Notes: generated from the sequence alone by a model not told the origin. DNA of 64,000 nucleotides from Bacteroidota bacterium (GCA_029557895.1 JAKQHT010000014.1:1-64000); one strand, 5' to 3'; shown: positions 1-8,184, counted from the stretch's first letter. Made by a program: numbers and translations.

Positions 1-1
1 G

Positions 2-148
2 TATATCACGCTGTTGGACAACAACACCAAAATCAAATTTTATTTGGTAAACAACGAAGGGCCAAAGTTCACCTTTCCGGGCGAGCCGCCCTTTGATTGG
101 GAGTTCTCAATGCCCCGAAGGACCGAGTTTGTATTGAACAAACTATAA
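2..148 (+). CDS. 3' end of a hypothetical protein, DUF6705-like tail (partial)
   Basis: An open frame enters from the left edge and ends at a TAA at 146-148, giving 48 residues. The tail contains two beta-strand-like segments (ITLLDNNTKIKFYLV and RTEFVLNKL). The closing pattern, a proline followed by a short hydrophobic strand and K-L/K-Q, resembles the C-termini of DUF6705 proteins such as the one at 1055-1660. I infer that it is the end of a related secreted protein, but too little is present for certainty. It is followed by a perfect hairpin at 165-198. Confidence 0.55.
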   Translation, partial: YITLLDNNTKIKFYLVNNEGPKFTFPGEPPFDWEFSMPRRTEFVLNKL

Positions 149-164
149 ACCATATATGGAAGCA

Positions 165-198
165 AAAACCGCTTTTTGCACAGCCAAAAAGCGGTTTT
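165..198 (+). terminator. intrinsic terminator-like hairpin
   Basis: A perfect 14-bp inverted repeat (AAAACCGCTTTTTG at 165-178 and its complement at 185-198) encloses a 6-nt loop. It lies 17 bp after the stop of the partial gene at the left edge. The A/T flanks of the arms would supply the U-tract. Confidence 0.75.
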
Positions 199-332
199 AG
201 CAACTCAACATTCTTTGTGGCTTTATTTACGGGCATGAGAGTTCCCCCATGGAGGGCCTCACGGATTTTTGACCCGTAAACCAGCCACACCCAGGAAACA
301 ATGGCAACGGCAACGGCGACGATGACCTCCCC

Positions 333-1037
333 GTGATAGCCGACCCGGTGGTTGAGGGGGAAACACAGAACCCTTGCGCAAAGCTGAAGGAGCTGACCGA
401 CACGCCACTGGTAAGGACGCGCCTGAACACCATGAAAGTGAACGGGGGCAACGCCGAGAAGGGCTTGAGGGTGGACAAGCAGCCGAACGACGGGGCATAC
501 AAACCCTCGCAGATTTTGGACAGCAACAACGGGACTGCGCATATCAATATACGCGTCAACCCCTTTACCGAGGCAATAGCCCACACCCACCCACCAAGCG
601 GGGACGGCTATTTTACCATGTTTGCCGGGCCGGACATCATTAAGATGGGCGAGATGGTAAAAATGGTACAGAGCACCTTCAGCCCCGTGGTGAACCCCAT
701 AGATATCGCCCATATCCTCATTGCCGACGGCATGACTTTTGCTATACGGTTTGATGATGCCGCGAGCGTACAGACACTGCGGGATATTTATGAGGATAAA
801 GACAAAAAAGAAGATTTTAAAGATGATTTAGAAGATGCTTTTAAGAGTGACAAATCGGGCCCGCCGTTGTACCAGTCCACTACCACCGTTGCTAAACAGC
901 AAAGGCATATTTATAAACTTTTGGGCAAGTACAACCTAAACATGTCCCTATATCAGGCCAATTACGATGCCAACGGATTTATAAGCGATTGGCAAAAAAT
1001 AAACAAGGAAACCCTCGAAAAAGAACCCTGTAACTAA
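333..1037 (+). CDS. truncated JAMM/JAB-like hypothetical protein
   Basis: The reading frame is open from 273 (after a TGA at 270-272) to 1037 and has no ATG near its beginning. The first possible initiator is GTG at 333. The region just upstream encodes a low-complexity Asn-Gly-Asp linker (GNNGNGNGDDD), which is typical of the middle of a longer protein rather than an N-terminus. The centre carries EAIAHTHPPSG...MFAGPDI (about residues 80-105), which resembles the H-x-H-P...S-x-x-D metal site of JAMM/MPN+ peptidases with Ser replaced by Ala. I read this as the 3' part of a larger gene, perhaps an untranslated remnant or cassette. The first half is visibly more GC-rich than the last 250 bp. 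Family assignment is an inference from motif shape only. Confidence 0.5.
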   Translation: MIADPVVEGETQNPCAKLKELTDTPLVRTRLNTMKVNGGNAEKGLRVDKQPNDGAYKPSQILDSNNGTAHINIRVNPFTEAIAHTHPPSGDGYFTMFAGPDIIKMGEMVKMVQSTFSPVVNPIDIAHILIADGMTFAIRFDDAASVQTLRDIYEDKDKKEDFKDDLEDAFKSDKSGPPLYQSTTTVAKQQRHIYKLLGKYNLNMSLYQANYDANGFISDWQKINKETLEKEPCN

Positions 1038-1054
1038 TACTTAAACCCATAAAA

Positions 1055-1660
1055 ATGAAACAGATATTAAACATATTGCTATTGCTTTCTATATTGTCCT
1101 GCAAAGCGCAAACCATCATTGTCCCTTTAGGGAGTGGGCAAGATTTTGAAAAAACTCCAAACTATTACCTAAAAGACGTGAACAATGAATTTGGCAAGTT
1201 TGCCGGGACTTGGAAATACCAAAACGGAAACACCCAGATTATCTTTAAGCTAAAAAAAGAAGAACACTATCAAGCCGCCTCTAATTACAATTATGTAGAT
1301 TTATTGGTGGGCGAATATCAATATATTCAGAACGGAGTTGAAAAAGCCAACACCTTGTTGGATTTTGACAATCTTCTTATTTCAGGATATAAACATAAAA
1401 TAAGTGGTCGAATTTTTTCGCACAGGCCTTGGTTGCCCAACTACTGTATAAACAACAGCATCCCGGCCGAAATAAAGATAGAACTGTTCATAAACCATCC
1501 AACACAGGAATACACCGAGGGTCGTATCGTCCTTCGCTACGTAAACGACAATGGGGTTGAAAAGCTGGAGGCCTGCATCTACGACTATACCACCATGGGG
1601 GACAACCCCAATGCGAGGATAGACATCCCTGACGGGTACTACGTGTTCGTAAAACAGTAG
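1055..1660 (+). CDS. DUF6705 family secreted protein
   Basis: This is a 201-residue protein that starts with a hydrophobic signal segment (ILLLLSILSCKAQ). The Cys at residue 16 could act as a lipobox Cys, although KAQ also fits a signal peptidase I site. The mature part has the hallmark order of DUF6705: a YYLKDVNNEFGKFAGTWKY segment, an IIFKLKK strand, a VDLLVGEYQYIQNGVE segment and a final G-Y-Y-V-F-V-K-Q strand. Such proteins are common in Flavobacteriaceae, often as tandem copies, and their function is unknown. The gene starts 17 bp after the preceding fragment and ends before a strong hairpin. Confidence 0.8.
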   Translation: MKQILNILLLLSILSCKAQTIIVPLGSGQDFEKTPNYYLKDVNNEFGKFAGTWKYQNGNTQIIFKLKKEEHYQAASNYNYVDLLVGEYQYIQNGVEKANTLLDFDNLLISGYKHKISGRIFSHRPWLPNYCINNSIPAEIKIELFINHPTQEYTEGRIVLRYVNDNGVEKLEACIYDYTTMGDNPNARIDIPDGYYVFVKQ

Positions 1661-1675
1661 TTCTTGTTTTAAATG

Positions 1676-1725
1676 CAAAAATCAAAAAAGGGGGCAAATA
1701 TCTTTTGCCCCTTTTTTGATTTTTG
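1676..1725. terminator. bidirectional terminator hairpin
   Basis: A long inverted repeat of mixed A/T and GGGGC/GCCCC composition lies between the plus-strand DUF6705 gene and the convergent minus-strand operon. Left arm is about 1676-1698 and right arm about 1703-1725, with a single bulged G. The run of six A on one side and six T on the other lets it work in both directions. Confidence 0.85.
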
Positions 1726-1777
1726 TGTACCTTAATCCGCCGCCACCACTGCACCCGATAAATCGCATCGATAGGCT

Positions 1778-2977
1778 TTAGTTTTCAAAGAATCCTGTAC
1801 TACCGCCTACCCAAGTTTTGTCTTTGTTGTATTTGACGCCTACCATTTCGCCTTTGCTTAAGCGCATAAGGTTGCTGACAATCTGTGTTTTATCGGTTTT
1901 GCTGTTGTGCAATAGCATCATGCGTATCTCGCATTTTGCCGGGACGTCCATCGTTTGGATAATAGGGGCATACGCAACTTTTTCCTGTAACAGATAGTTG
2001 GATTTGTTCTCTATGGCATCTATCATTTCTCGTGTGACGTGAATTTCCACACCGGCACCTGCAAAAGAAAACAAGGGTTTCAAGACATAATTTTCCAAAT
2101 CGGCCGGGATGGTTTCAAGCTGGTCGAGATAGAACGATTTTGGCACGTAATCGCCTTTGAGCAAAGGCATTGTAAACTTACTGATGCGATAAAACCAATT
2201 GGGATGGCCCACCCAATCTACATCAACGTCATCCTGAAAGCTAAAATCGGTTATCAGGTCCGTGCGCTGGTGCAGTTCATCAAAAATGATGCGGTTGTAA
2301 ATACGTCTAATGGCAATTTCTTGGCCATTTTCGTCTGTATAAAACAATTGTCGTCCTTTTTTGATAAGTTTTGTAATGCACAGTACTTTGATTCCCAATG
2401 CTTTTTCAGTTGCAAAAAAATCGATGGCCGTAGCCTGTTTTTCGGGTTCTATTTCTAAAAGGATAACCTGCTTCGGGTCCGTATCACCAATGATTTCCTG
2501 CCGCAAAAGCTCAAGGTAATCGTCGCTCGTTAGTCCATGTAAATGTTGCGAAAACGTTTCTGGGATACCTTCGTAATGTTTGCGGTACATGCGTCCGAGC
2601 AATTCTTGGAAGAAATACAGAGATGGAAATCCTTGTAACTCAATTAGTTTTGGGATAGGGTTGCCGTTTGGATCCAAACAGATGCCAAAATCCAATTGGA
2701 TGAATTTCGATTGTGCGTCTTCATTTGGTACTTTCAAGCCATCGTCATAAAATGCCGCTTCGGTACGTGCCTTAAAATCGGGATTTTTGATGACTTTCAT
2801 AATATCGTCACAGGCCGTCACAAGTTGCTCTTTGAGCCTTTTTGGGATGAATACCGGCGTCTCACTGATTTTGAATGCGGGTTTGTAATGATAGGTATCT
2901 TCTATTTCCTGCAGAAGCTTTTGATATTTTGCTTCGCTGAACTGGGCATTGAAAGCTTTGCGGAATTGTGGTATCAT
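1778..2977 (-). CDS. ATP-grasp-like protein, last gene of the amidoligase operon
   Basis: A 399-residue cytosolic protein with no signal peptide or membrane segment. Features reminiscent of the ATP-grasp fold are FIQLDFGICLDPNGNPIPKLIELQGF (about residues 91-116), a KPLFSFAGAGVEI nucleotide-loop-like stretch (about residues 298-310), a CEIRMML strand and a C-terminal GGSTGFFEN. The order suggests a divergent or circularly permuted member. ATP-grasp enzymes join a carboxylate to an amine through an acyl phosphate. It lies 9 bp after the amidotransferase-like gene, in a five-gene operon that contains another ATP-grasp and a GCS2 ligase. I infer a second or third amide-forming step; the substrate is unknown. 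Confidence 0.65.
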   Translation of the reverse strand: MIPQFRKAFNAQFSEAKYQKLLQEIEDTYHYKPAFKISETPVFIPKRLKEQLVTACDDIMKVIKNPDFKARTEAAFYDDGLKVPNEDAQSKFIQLDFGICLDPNGNPIPKLIELQGFPSLYFFQELLGRMYRKHYEGIPETFSQHLHGLTSDDYLELLRQEIIGDTDPKQVILLEIEPEKQATAIDFFATEKALGIKVLCITKLIKKGRQLFYTDENGQEIAIRRIYNRIIFDELHQRTDLITDFSFQDDVDVDWVGHPNWFYRISKFTMPLLKGDYVPKSFYLDQLETIPADLENYVLKPLFSFAGAGVEIHVTREMIDAIENKSNYLLQEKVAYAPIIQTMDVPAKCEIRMMLLHNSKTDKTQIVSNLMRLSKGEMVGVKYNKDKTWVGGSTGFFEN

Positions 2978-2986
2978 TGCAAAATA

Positions 2987-3808
2987 TTATATTAACTGGT
3001 GTAAGTGGTGGTGGATGGCCTCTGTGATGAATTTTGGTAGGATGATGCCGTAAGTACGTATGATTTTATCTTCATCGTCCATCTTGTCCATCATATCGTT
3101 GTATTTTGCTTCGCCAAAATTGGTAATTACTTTTTGGCGATTGGCTTCTTCGCTAAAATGGGCGTACATACCAACAGGGTCGGCTTCCGGATGGAACTGT
3201 GTGCCCACAAATTCTTCAGAAAACCTGACGGCCATAATGGCACGTTCGTATTCTACGTGGGTGCGTATTTTTTCCAGACTTAAGATGGAACAGCCTTTTT
3301 CCTTGAACACTTTCAGGCGGGGCTGAATCAGTTGCCAGTTTCTGGAATCGACGGCATAAAAAGGGTCGTCCAGACCATCGAGCAAGCGGTCTTTGAGGCC
3401 GTCTTTTGTTTTGTGTACCGGCAAGATGCCAAAAGAGGTGCTCTTTCTTGGTTTCATTTCGCCCAATTGAAAATAATCGCACATCACCTGGAAGGAATAG
3501 CAAATCAGGAACACATATTTCTTTTCTTCAGAATGTTGTTTATTGAAATCCCAAAGGTTTTGCATCAAGTCAAGATAGGGTTTCCGCCAAGAGCCGTCTT
3601 CCAATGGGCTTCCGGGGCCTCCACTCGAAATATAGATGTCATAGGAAAGGTCGGGGATTTCGTTTTTGGCCCTAACGTTGAATATCTTGAAATCGATATC
3701 ATCGTGGAACATCTTGGCGATGTCCACAATGCACCTCAACCCTTGGTTTGGCTCATCATTGTTCATGTCCAGGATGGCCATTCTGGTTTTTGTCTTTTGC
3801 ATGGTCAA
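2987..3808 (-). CDS. class-I glutamine amidotransferase-like protein
   Basis: A 273-residue protein with a GATase1 layout. It has an oxyanion-type SSGGPGSP segment (residues 61-68), a candidate nucleophile Cys103 in VFLICYSFQ, and the His-Glu pair in TQFHPEADP (His206, Glu208). The usual Gly residues of the G-x-C-x-G nucleophile elbow are missing, so ammonia release from glutamine is likely but not certain. The alternative is a peptidase-like activity, such as gamma-glutamyl hydrolysis, as in other GATase1 relatives. The C-terminal 50 residues are helical and charged. It starts 5 bp after the GCS2 gene and precedes the second ATP-grasp-like gene by 9 bp, so it should act in the same pathway. 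Confidence 0.8.
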   Translation of the reverse strand: MTMQKTKTRMAILDMNNDEPNQGLRCIVDIAKMFHDDIDFKIFNVRAKNEIPDLSYDIYISSGGPGSPLEDGSWRKPYLDLMQNLWDFNKQHSEEKKYVFLICYSFQVMCDYFQLGEMKPRKSTSFGILPVHKTKDGLKDRLLDGLDDPFYAVDSRNWQLIQPRLKVFKEKGCSILSLEKIRTHVEYERAIMAVRFSEEFVGTQFHPEADPVGMYAHFSEEANRQKVITNFGEAKYNDMMDKMDDEDKIIRTYGIILPKFITEAIHHHLHQLI

Positions 3809-3813
3809 TTCGT

Positions 3814-4908
3814 CTAAACGCCCAAGATGGTTTGTTCTACGATGTAGTCCACCACTTTGGTCAAATCGTTTGTTTCTGCAAAGATAGCCAATTGTCGGTC
3901 GGCTCCGGTACCTTTTTCAAGCATTGTTTTTACATGTTCTATTTCTTTTCTGGAGCCGAGTTCATCGACCATATCATCCACAAAGTCCAATAGTTCCATC
4001 ATCAGGAGGCGTGTATCCACTTCGGTTTCTTTACCAAAATCAATCATTTTTCCGTCAAGGCCATAGCGTCCTGCCCGCCATTTGTTCTCGTTGATAAGTG
4101 CTCTGTGGTAGAGCATAAAGTTGAGGTTCTGGGTGCGGAGTTTGTAGAGTTTTGCCACCAATGCCTGGATTAGGGCCGCAATGCTCAAGGTTTCTTCGAT
4201 GGTCATCGGCACGTCGCAGATACGTACTTCAAGGGTGGGGAAAAATGGGTGTATTCGAATGTCCCACCATATTTTTTTCGGATTGTCGATGCAGTTGGTC
4301 TTTACCAATAGATTGACATAATGTTCGTATTCTGCAACGGTTTGGAACACGCCGGGAATCCCGGTTCGAGGGAATTTGTCAAAAACCTTTGATCGGAACG
4401 ATTTGAATCCCGTGTTGCGCCCCTCCCAAAAAGGCGAATTGGTTGATAGCGCATAAAGGTGTGGCAAAAAGTAGCGCATGGCATTGGTGAGGTGTAGAGC
4501 CATTTGCTTGTCTGAAATGCCCACGTGTACGTGAAGTCCAAAAATGAGGTTGGAACGTGCGGTGTCTTGCAGTTCGTTCACGATTTCATCATACCTTGGG
4601 TTGGGAGTGATGAGCTGCGTTTCCCATTTGCTGAAAGGGTGCGTTCCTGCGGCACCAATCTGAAAACCAAGTTCGTTGGCAATCGATGAGATGGATTTTC
4701 GCAATTTGGAAATTTCACTCCTTGCTTCAGAAATGTTGCGGCATATATTAGTTCCGACTTCCACTACTGCTTGGTGCATTTCGGCCTTGACCTGTTCGTC
4801 CAGAACTTTGGCCGCCTCGATGACTATTTGTTGGTCGTGCGATATCAACTCTCTGGTATTTGGGCAAATGACCTGGTATTCTTCTTCGATGCCTAAAGTA
4901 AAATCCAT
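3814..4908 (-). CDS. carboxylate-amine ligase, GCS2/YbdK family
   Basis: A 364-residue protein of normal length for the GCS2 family (glutamate-cysteine ligase type 2). It begins with MDFTLGIEEEYQV, where the E-x-E motif binds metal and ATP. It continues with EVGTNIC, GAAGTHPFSKW, a LHVHVGI motif and WWDIRIHPFFPTLEVRICD, all typical of YbdK-like enzymes. The family ligates an amine or amino acid to a gamma-carboxylate. E. coli YbdK has only weak gamma-glutamylcysteine ligase activity, so the true substrates of such stand-alone copies are unclear. Here the gene is in the middle of an operon with two ATP-grasp-like proteins and an amidotransferase-like protein, which points to biosynthesis of a dedicated small peptide or amide. 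Confidence 0.88.
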   Translation of the reverse strand: MDFTLGIEEEYQVICPNTRELISHDQQIVIEAAKVLDEQVKAEMHQAVVEVGTNICRNISEARSEISKLRKSISSIANELGFQIGAAGTHPFSKWETQLITPNPRYDEIVNELQDTARSNLIFGLHVHVGISDKQMALHLTNAMRYFLPHLYALSTNSPFWEGRNTGFKSFRSKVFDKFPRTGIPGVFQTVAEYEHYVNLLVKTNCIDNPKKIWWDIRIHPFFPTLEVRICDVPMTIEETLSIAALIQALVAKLYKLRTQNLNFMLYHRALINENKWRAGRYGLDGKMIDFGKETEVDTRLLMMELLDFVDDMVDELGSRKEIEHVKTMLEKGTGADRQLAIFAETNDLTKVVDYIVEQTILGV

Positions 4909-4929
4909 ATAAAATGATTGTTAGGTAAC

Positions 4930-5892
4930 TTATTTGAACGATGTCTTTTTGCCAGTGATCTGGTCTTTTATAAATGTGCCCCAAGTGAGGTTCATTTTGC
5001 CCTTTTTGTATTGTTTTGCCTTTTCAATGGCCATATTGGCGGCATTTTCAACAATCCAGTCAAAATTTTCCTGACCTACAGAATGGACATCGGCGTCTGG
5101 TGCGGGGTTGCAAAAATCTATGGCGTAAGGTACGCCGTCTTTCACGGCAAATTCTACAGTGTTAAAATCATAGCCCAGCGCCTTGTTGAGCCTGATGCAA
5201 TAATTTTCTACCAAGGCCAGAAGTTTCTTTTGTGCCGGAGGCCCATCGACCACATATCTCAAATGGTGCGGGTTTCTTGGTTCGTACTGCATGATGTGAA
5301 CTTTGTCTGTATTGAGCACATAGCAACGGAAGTATGAGTCAAAAACGATTTCTTCTTGTAGCATCATGACCAGATGTTCGGTCTCCCCGTGTTTTTTCCA
5401 AAGGTCTTCGGGGCTTTCTACTTTATATACGCTTTTCCAGCCGCCACCGTCGTGGGGTTTCATGTATGCCGGAAAGCCGATAGTTTTGAACATATGTTCC
5501 CAGTTGAATGGAAATTTCATGTTCCTGAAAGAGGATTCCTGTGTGTTTGGTGGGCGGTGCGATGTAGGAAGCAAAAACGTTTTTGGTACGGGGACGCCAA
5601 CGGATTCTGCCAGGGCATTGTTGAAAAATTTCTCATCTGCGCTCCACCAAAATGGGTTGTTGATAACGGCTGTACCGGAAATGGCAGCGTTTTTTAGGAA
5701 AGCCCTGTAAAAAGGTACATCTTGTGAAATACGGTCAATGATGACGGCATAATCGGTAGGCTTGGCTTGCTCTACCATTTCTATGTTCACGGGTTCAGCT
5801 TGTATATTTTTACCTCCTTTTTCGTTTACCCTGTCGATGAACGCCCAGGGGAAAGTGTTTTCCATTCCAAATAAAATTCCGATTTTTTTCAT
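4930..5892 (-). CDS. ATP-grasp ligase, RimK/D-Ala-D-Ala ligase-like
   Basis: A 320-residue cytosolic protein. It begins with a Rossmann-like pre-ATP-grasp strand (MKKIGILFGMENTFPWAFID). The ATP-grasp core follows: AYMKPHDGGGWKSVYKV (Lys145 and the Gly loop 149-151), an MLQEEI adenine-linker-like segment, and VEFAVKDG...AIDFCNPAPDAD with the acidic and Asn metal ligands. The gene is 14 bp from the esterase gene before it and 21 bp from the GCS2 gene after it. I infer that it activates a carboxylate and joins it to an amine or amino acid in the pathway encoded by this operon. The product is not recognisable from sequence. Confidence 0.8.
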   Translation of the reverse strand: MKKIGILFGMENTFPWAFIDRVNEKGGKNIQAEPVNIEMVEQAKPTDYAVIIDRISQDVPFYRAFLKNAAISGTAVINNPFWWSADEKFFNNALAESVGVPVPKTFLLPTSHRPPNTQESSFRNMKFPFNWEHMFKTIGFPAYMKPHDGGGWKSVYKVESPEDLWKKHGETEHLVMMLQEEIVFDSYFRCYVLNTDKVHIMQYEPRNPHHLRYVVDGPPAQKKLLALVENYCIRLNKALGYDFNTVEFAVKDGVPYAIDFCNPAPDADVHSVGQENFDWIVENAANMAIEKAKQYKKGKMNLTWGTFIKDQITGKKTSFK

Positions 5893-5906
5893 AATAGTTA
5901 TATGGA

Positions 5907-6611
5907 TTAAAGTTTTGATAAATAGTGCGGAAACATCTCACGCCAAAGTGGCCAATCGTGTTTTGCCCATCTTCGTTCGTCGTACCAGAACGGTATGTTT
6001 TTAGCCTGGAGAATACCGGCCATTTGCTTGTTGGCATCGAGGCAGATGTCCCATTCGCCCACGCCAAGAACAATTTTCATGTTCCATAGGTCGGGATGGT
6101 TGTTGCTGGGCATGTAATCGATGGGGTTGTTAAAATAGGCATTGGTGTCGTAATAGCCGTTCAAAAATGATTTGATGTCAAAGGCACCGCTCATGCTGAA
6201 CATGTGGCTGACACTTTCTGGGTGGCGAAAGGCAAAATTTGCCGCTTGGTAACCGCCAAAACTCGGTCCTGCAACTGCTACTTTTGGTATTTTTTTCTCT
6301 TCACGGATGCGGTGTACCAGTTCGTTCATTATGAACTCGTCGTACCAGATGTGGTTTTTGATACGTTCTGCTGGATGTATCTTTTTGTTGTACCAGCTCA
6401 ATTCGTTTATGCCGTCAGGACAATAGATTTGCACGATACCCTGATCAAGATACCATTGCACGGAATCTATCAGTTTCATGTCATAACATTCGTTGTGCTT
6501 GCCCATTGTGGTTGGAAACAGGATAACGGGGTAGCCGGCATGCCCAAACACGTACATTTGCATATCGATGTTCAGGGTAGGTGAGTACCATTTAAAATAT
6601 TCTTTTTTCAA
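5907..6611 (-). CDS. putative esterase, alpha/beta hydrolase (esterase D/PF00756-like)
   Basis: A 234-residue protein with no signal peptide, hence probably cytosolic. It carries the nucleophile elbow VAGPSFGGY (Ser117 in G-x-S-x-G) after the FGHAGYPVILFPTT strand and an IQIYCPDGINELSWY segment, as in short esterases of the PF00756 type. A His near the C-terminus (KHDWPLWREMFPHY) is the likely catalytic base. It is the first gene of the amidoligase operon. In such operons a hydrolase could release, deprotect or hydrolyse an ester or amide intermediate; this is inference. No terminator separates it from the next gene. The 229 bp upstream, up to the LETM1-related gene, should contain the operon promoter. 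Confidence 0.8.
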   Translation of the reverse strand: MKKEYFKWYSPTLNIDMQMYVFGHAGYPVILFPTTMGKHNECYDMKLIDSVQWYLDQGIVQIYCPDGINELSWYNKKIHPAERIKNHIWYDEFIMNELVHRIREEKKIPKVAVAGPSFGGYQAANFAFRHPESVSHMFSMSGAFDIKSFLNGYYDTNAYFNNPIDYMPSNNHPDLWNMKIVLGVGEWDICLDANKQMAGILQAKNIPFWYDERRWAKHDWPLWREMFPHYLSKL

Positions 6612-6840
6612 GATTGAAATGTTAAGGGTTAAGTAAGAACTTGTTTTATTGGAAAAGTTTAAAAAAGTTCTTAAAATATGATCACAATATAGTTTTTTTT
6701 GGGGAAAAATGAAGCGGATTGCCAGGTAAGTTGAATATTTAGTGAAATCTCAAAAAACATTTGACAAAGTTTTAATTATTGTAAAGAATGATTAAAAATG
6801 TCTTGTTTATTGGGTTTTTGTTAAATTTTTGGGACGGGGT

Positions 6841-8013
6841 TCAATCTTCGATCCTGTTTTCGTCAAAGGATGATGGGAGCAATTTTGGGATGAACTTGAC
6901 AAAGAGAGGCAATAGGATGGCTCCGCCGGGCAACATGAAGATGGCCAGACTTGGGATGGATTTTATGATGTCCATGAGCTGTTTTTGTACTTTTTTGGCT
7001 TCTTCGGGAGTTAGCGATTTTGTGGTGGATTTGCTCAAAAGGGCCATTAGTTCCTTACTTTCCTTGAGCTCCCGTAACAACCGCTTGCTGTTCCTGTTGA
7101 TGAGCTTTACGACCATTTTACTGCTGTTGTCATAGAAACTCTGCACCATATTTTTGTTGTTAAGCAGGGCAACACGGTCTTTGTTGATCACATAAAATGA
7201 GTTGATGTCGGCAATGGCGGTCCGGACTATATCGTCTGGAAGGTGCATGTCTTTTGAAAATGCGCCCAAAAATTCCAATTCCTTATTGTCCAATTCTTTA
7301 TCGCTCCATGCGGCCATACAGGCTATGTCGAGTGCATAAAGTTTCTCGAAGGGTTCGATGAGTGTTACTATGATGTCTTTATAATCTTTGTTATTGTCGG
7401 GTTGGTATCTTAAGGAAACCTCAAACAATTTTATAAGACTTTTGTCGTATTCCGATTTGTTGACCTTGAGTTCGAATACCGTAAGCGCTATCGTTTCTAC
7501 GGCGAGTTCCATCTGTTTGAAATAGTTTTCATTGATGGTCTTGCCTGTGAGGTGTTTCTGGAATGCCAATACATCTATGAACAGTAATGCATTGGTAATA
7601 AAATAATTGAAGTTTTTGGTTATGACATTGTCGTCAATGTGTATGCGTTTGTGGATGATGCTTTCCAACAAAAGACCGGATTTTCGTTTTCCAAATATAC
7701 CTTCGATGAACGATTGTTTGTAGTCTTCGATAGATTTGTAAAACTGGATGGTTTGCTCCACAAAATTGTTAGCTGTTGAATGGTTTCGGTACATATAGTA
7801 GAGTACCAAAACATGATTGACTTTGCAGAGTTCTTCATCGGTCCAATCTCCTTTGTCAAATACGCCAAACAGTACGCCTACATTGCTGCCATAAATATAG
7901 CCACTGTGTTTCAGCTGTTTGTAAAAAGCATCAAGAGGAAGCTTTAGGTACGTTTCGTTTTTTGAAACGTCTTTAAGCAGTTTTTTTATCCAGCCATCTG
8001 CAGAAGGGTTCAT
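6841..8013 (-). CDS. LETM1-related protein
   Basis: A 390-residue protein when started at the ATG at 8011-8013. The open frame extends 39 codons further upstream, but that part is not protein-like and the promoter-like box lies inside it. The body is helical with TerB-like acidic segments (DIACMAAWSDKELDNKELEFLGAFSKDMHL). The C-terminus has the LETM1-type stretch IPSLAIFMLPGGAILLPLFVKFIPKLLP, one membrane-associated hairpin. Flavobacterial homologues have been described as LETM1-related, biofilm-associated proteins. I recall this name but cannot confirm it here, and the biochemical role is unknown. It is transcribed alone. Confidence 0.8.
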   Translation of the reverse strand: MNPSADGWIKKLLKDVSKNETYLKLPLDAFYKQLKHSGYIYGSNVGVLFGVFDKGDWTDEELCKVNHVLVLYYMYRNHSTANNFVEQTIQFYKSIEDYKQSFIEGIFGKRKSGLLLESIIHKRIHIDDNVITKNFNYFITNALLFIDVLAFQKHLTGKTINENYFKQMELAVETIALTVFELKVNKSEYDKSLIKLFEVSLRYQPDNNKDYKDIIVTLIEPFEKLYALDIACMAAWSDKELDNKELEFLGAFSKDMHLPDDIVRTAIADINSFYVINKDRVALLNNKNMVQSFYDNSSKMVVKLINRNSKRLLRELKESKELMALLSKSTTKSLTPEEAKKVQKQLMDIIKSIPSLAIFMLPGGAILLPLFVKFIPKLLPSSFDENRIED

Positions 8014-8030
8014 TTGGACAATGTTTTTTG

Positions 8031-8038
8031 CAAATATA
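8031..8038 (-). promoter_or_regulatory. possible -7 box (TATATTTG) of the LETM1-related gene
   Basis: On the minus strand TATATTTG matches the Bacteroidota -7 consensus TAnnTTTG and lies 18 bp before the chosen ATG. No clear -33 element is visible. The match supports the shorter start at 8013. Confidence 0.35.
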
Positions 8039-8184
8039 GGGATTGGAAAAATAGTATGGGGTAATCTGTTGCGGGGTATGTTTGTTAAGGGTTCGGCGTT
8101 TGTAAAAAAAAAATAGGTTAGGTTTCTCAATTCTATTTATGTGCTTATTGGCTGTAATTTTTGTATTTCAAATAGTTATTATCG

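Noticed and set aside
97-279. Short plus-strand open frame across the first hairpin
   Set aside because: It runs through the terminator and has no protein-like pattern. It is chance.
227-586. Minus-strand open frames opposite the JAMM-like fragment
   Set aside because: Arg/Pro/Ser-rich translations, typical of the shadow of a GC-rich coding strand. No start context or family resemblance.
2039-2458. Plus-strand open frame opposite the ATP-grasp-like gene
   Set aside because: Complement of a strongly coding gene. The minus-strand frame has the motifs and operon spacing.
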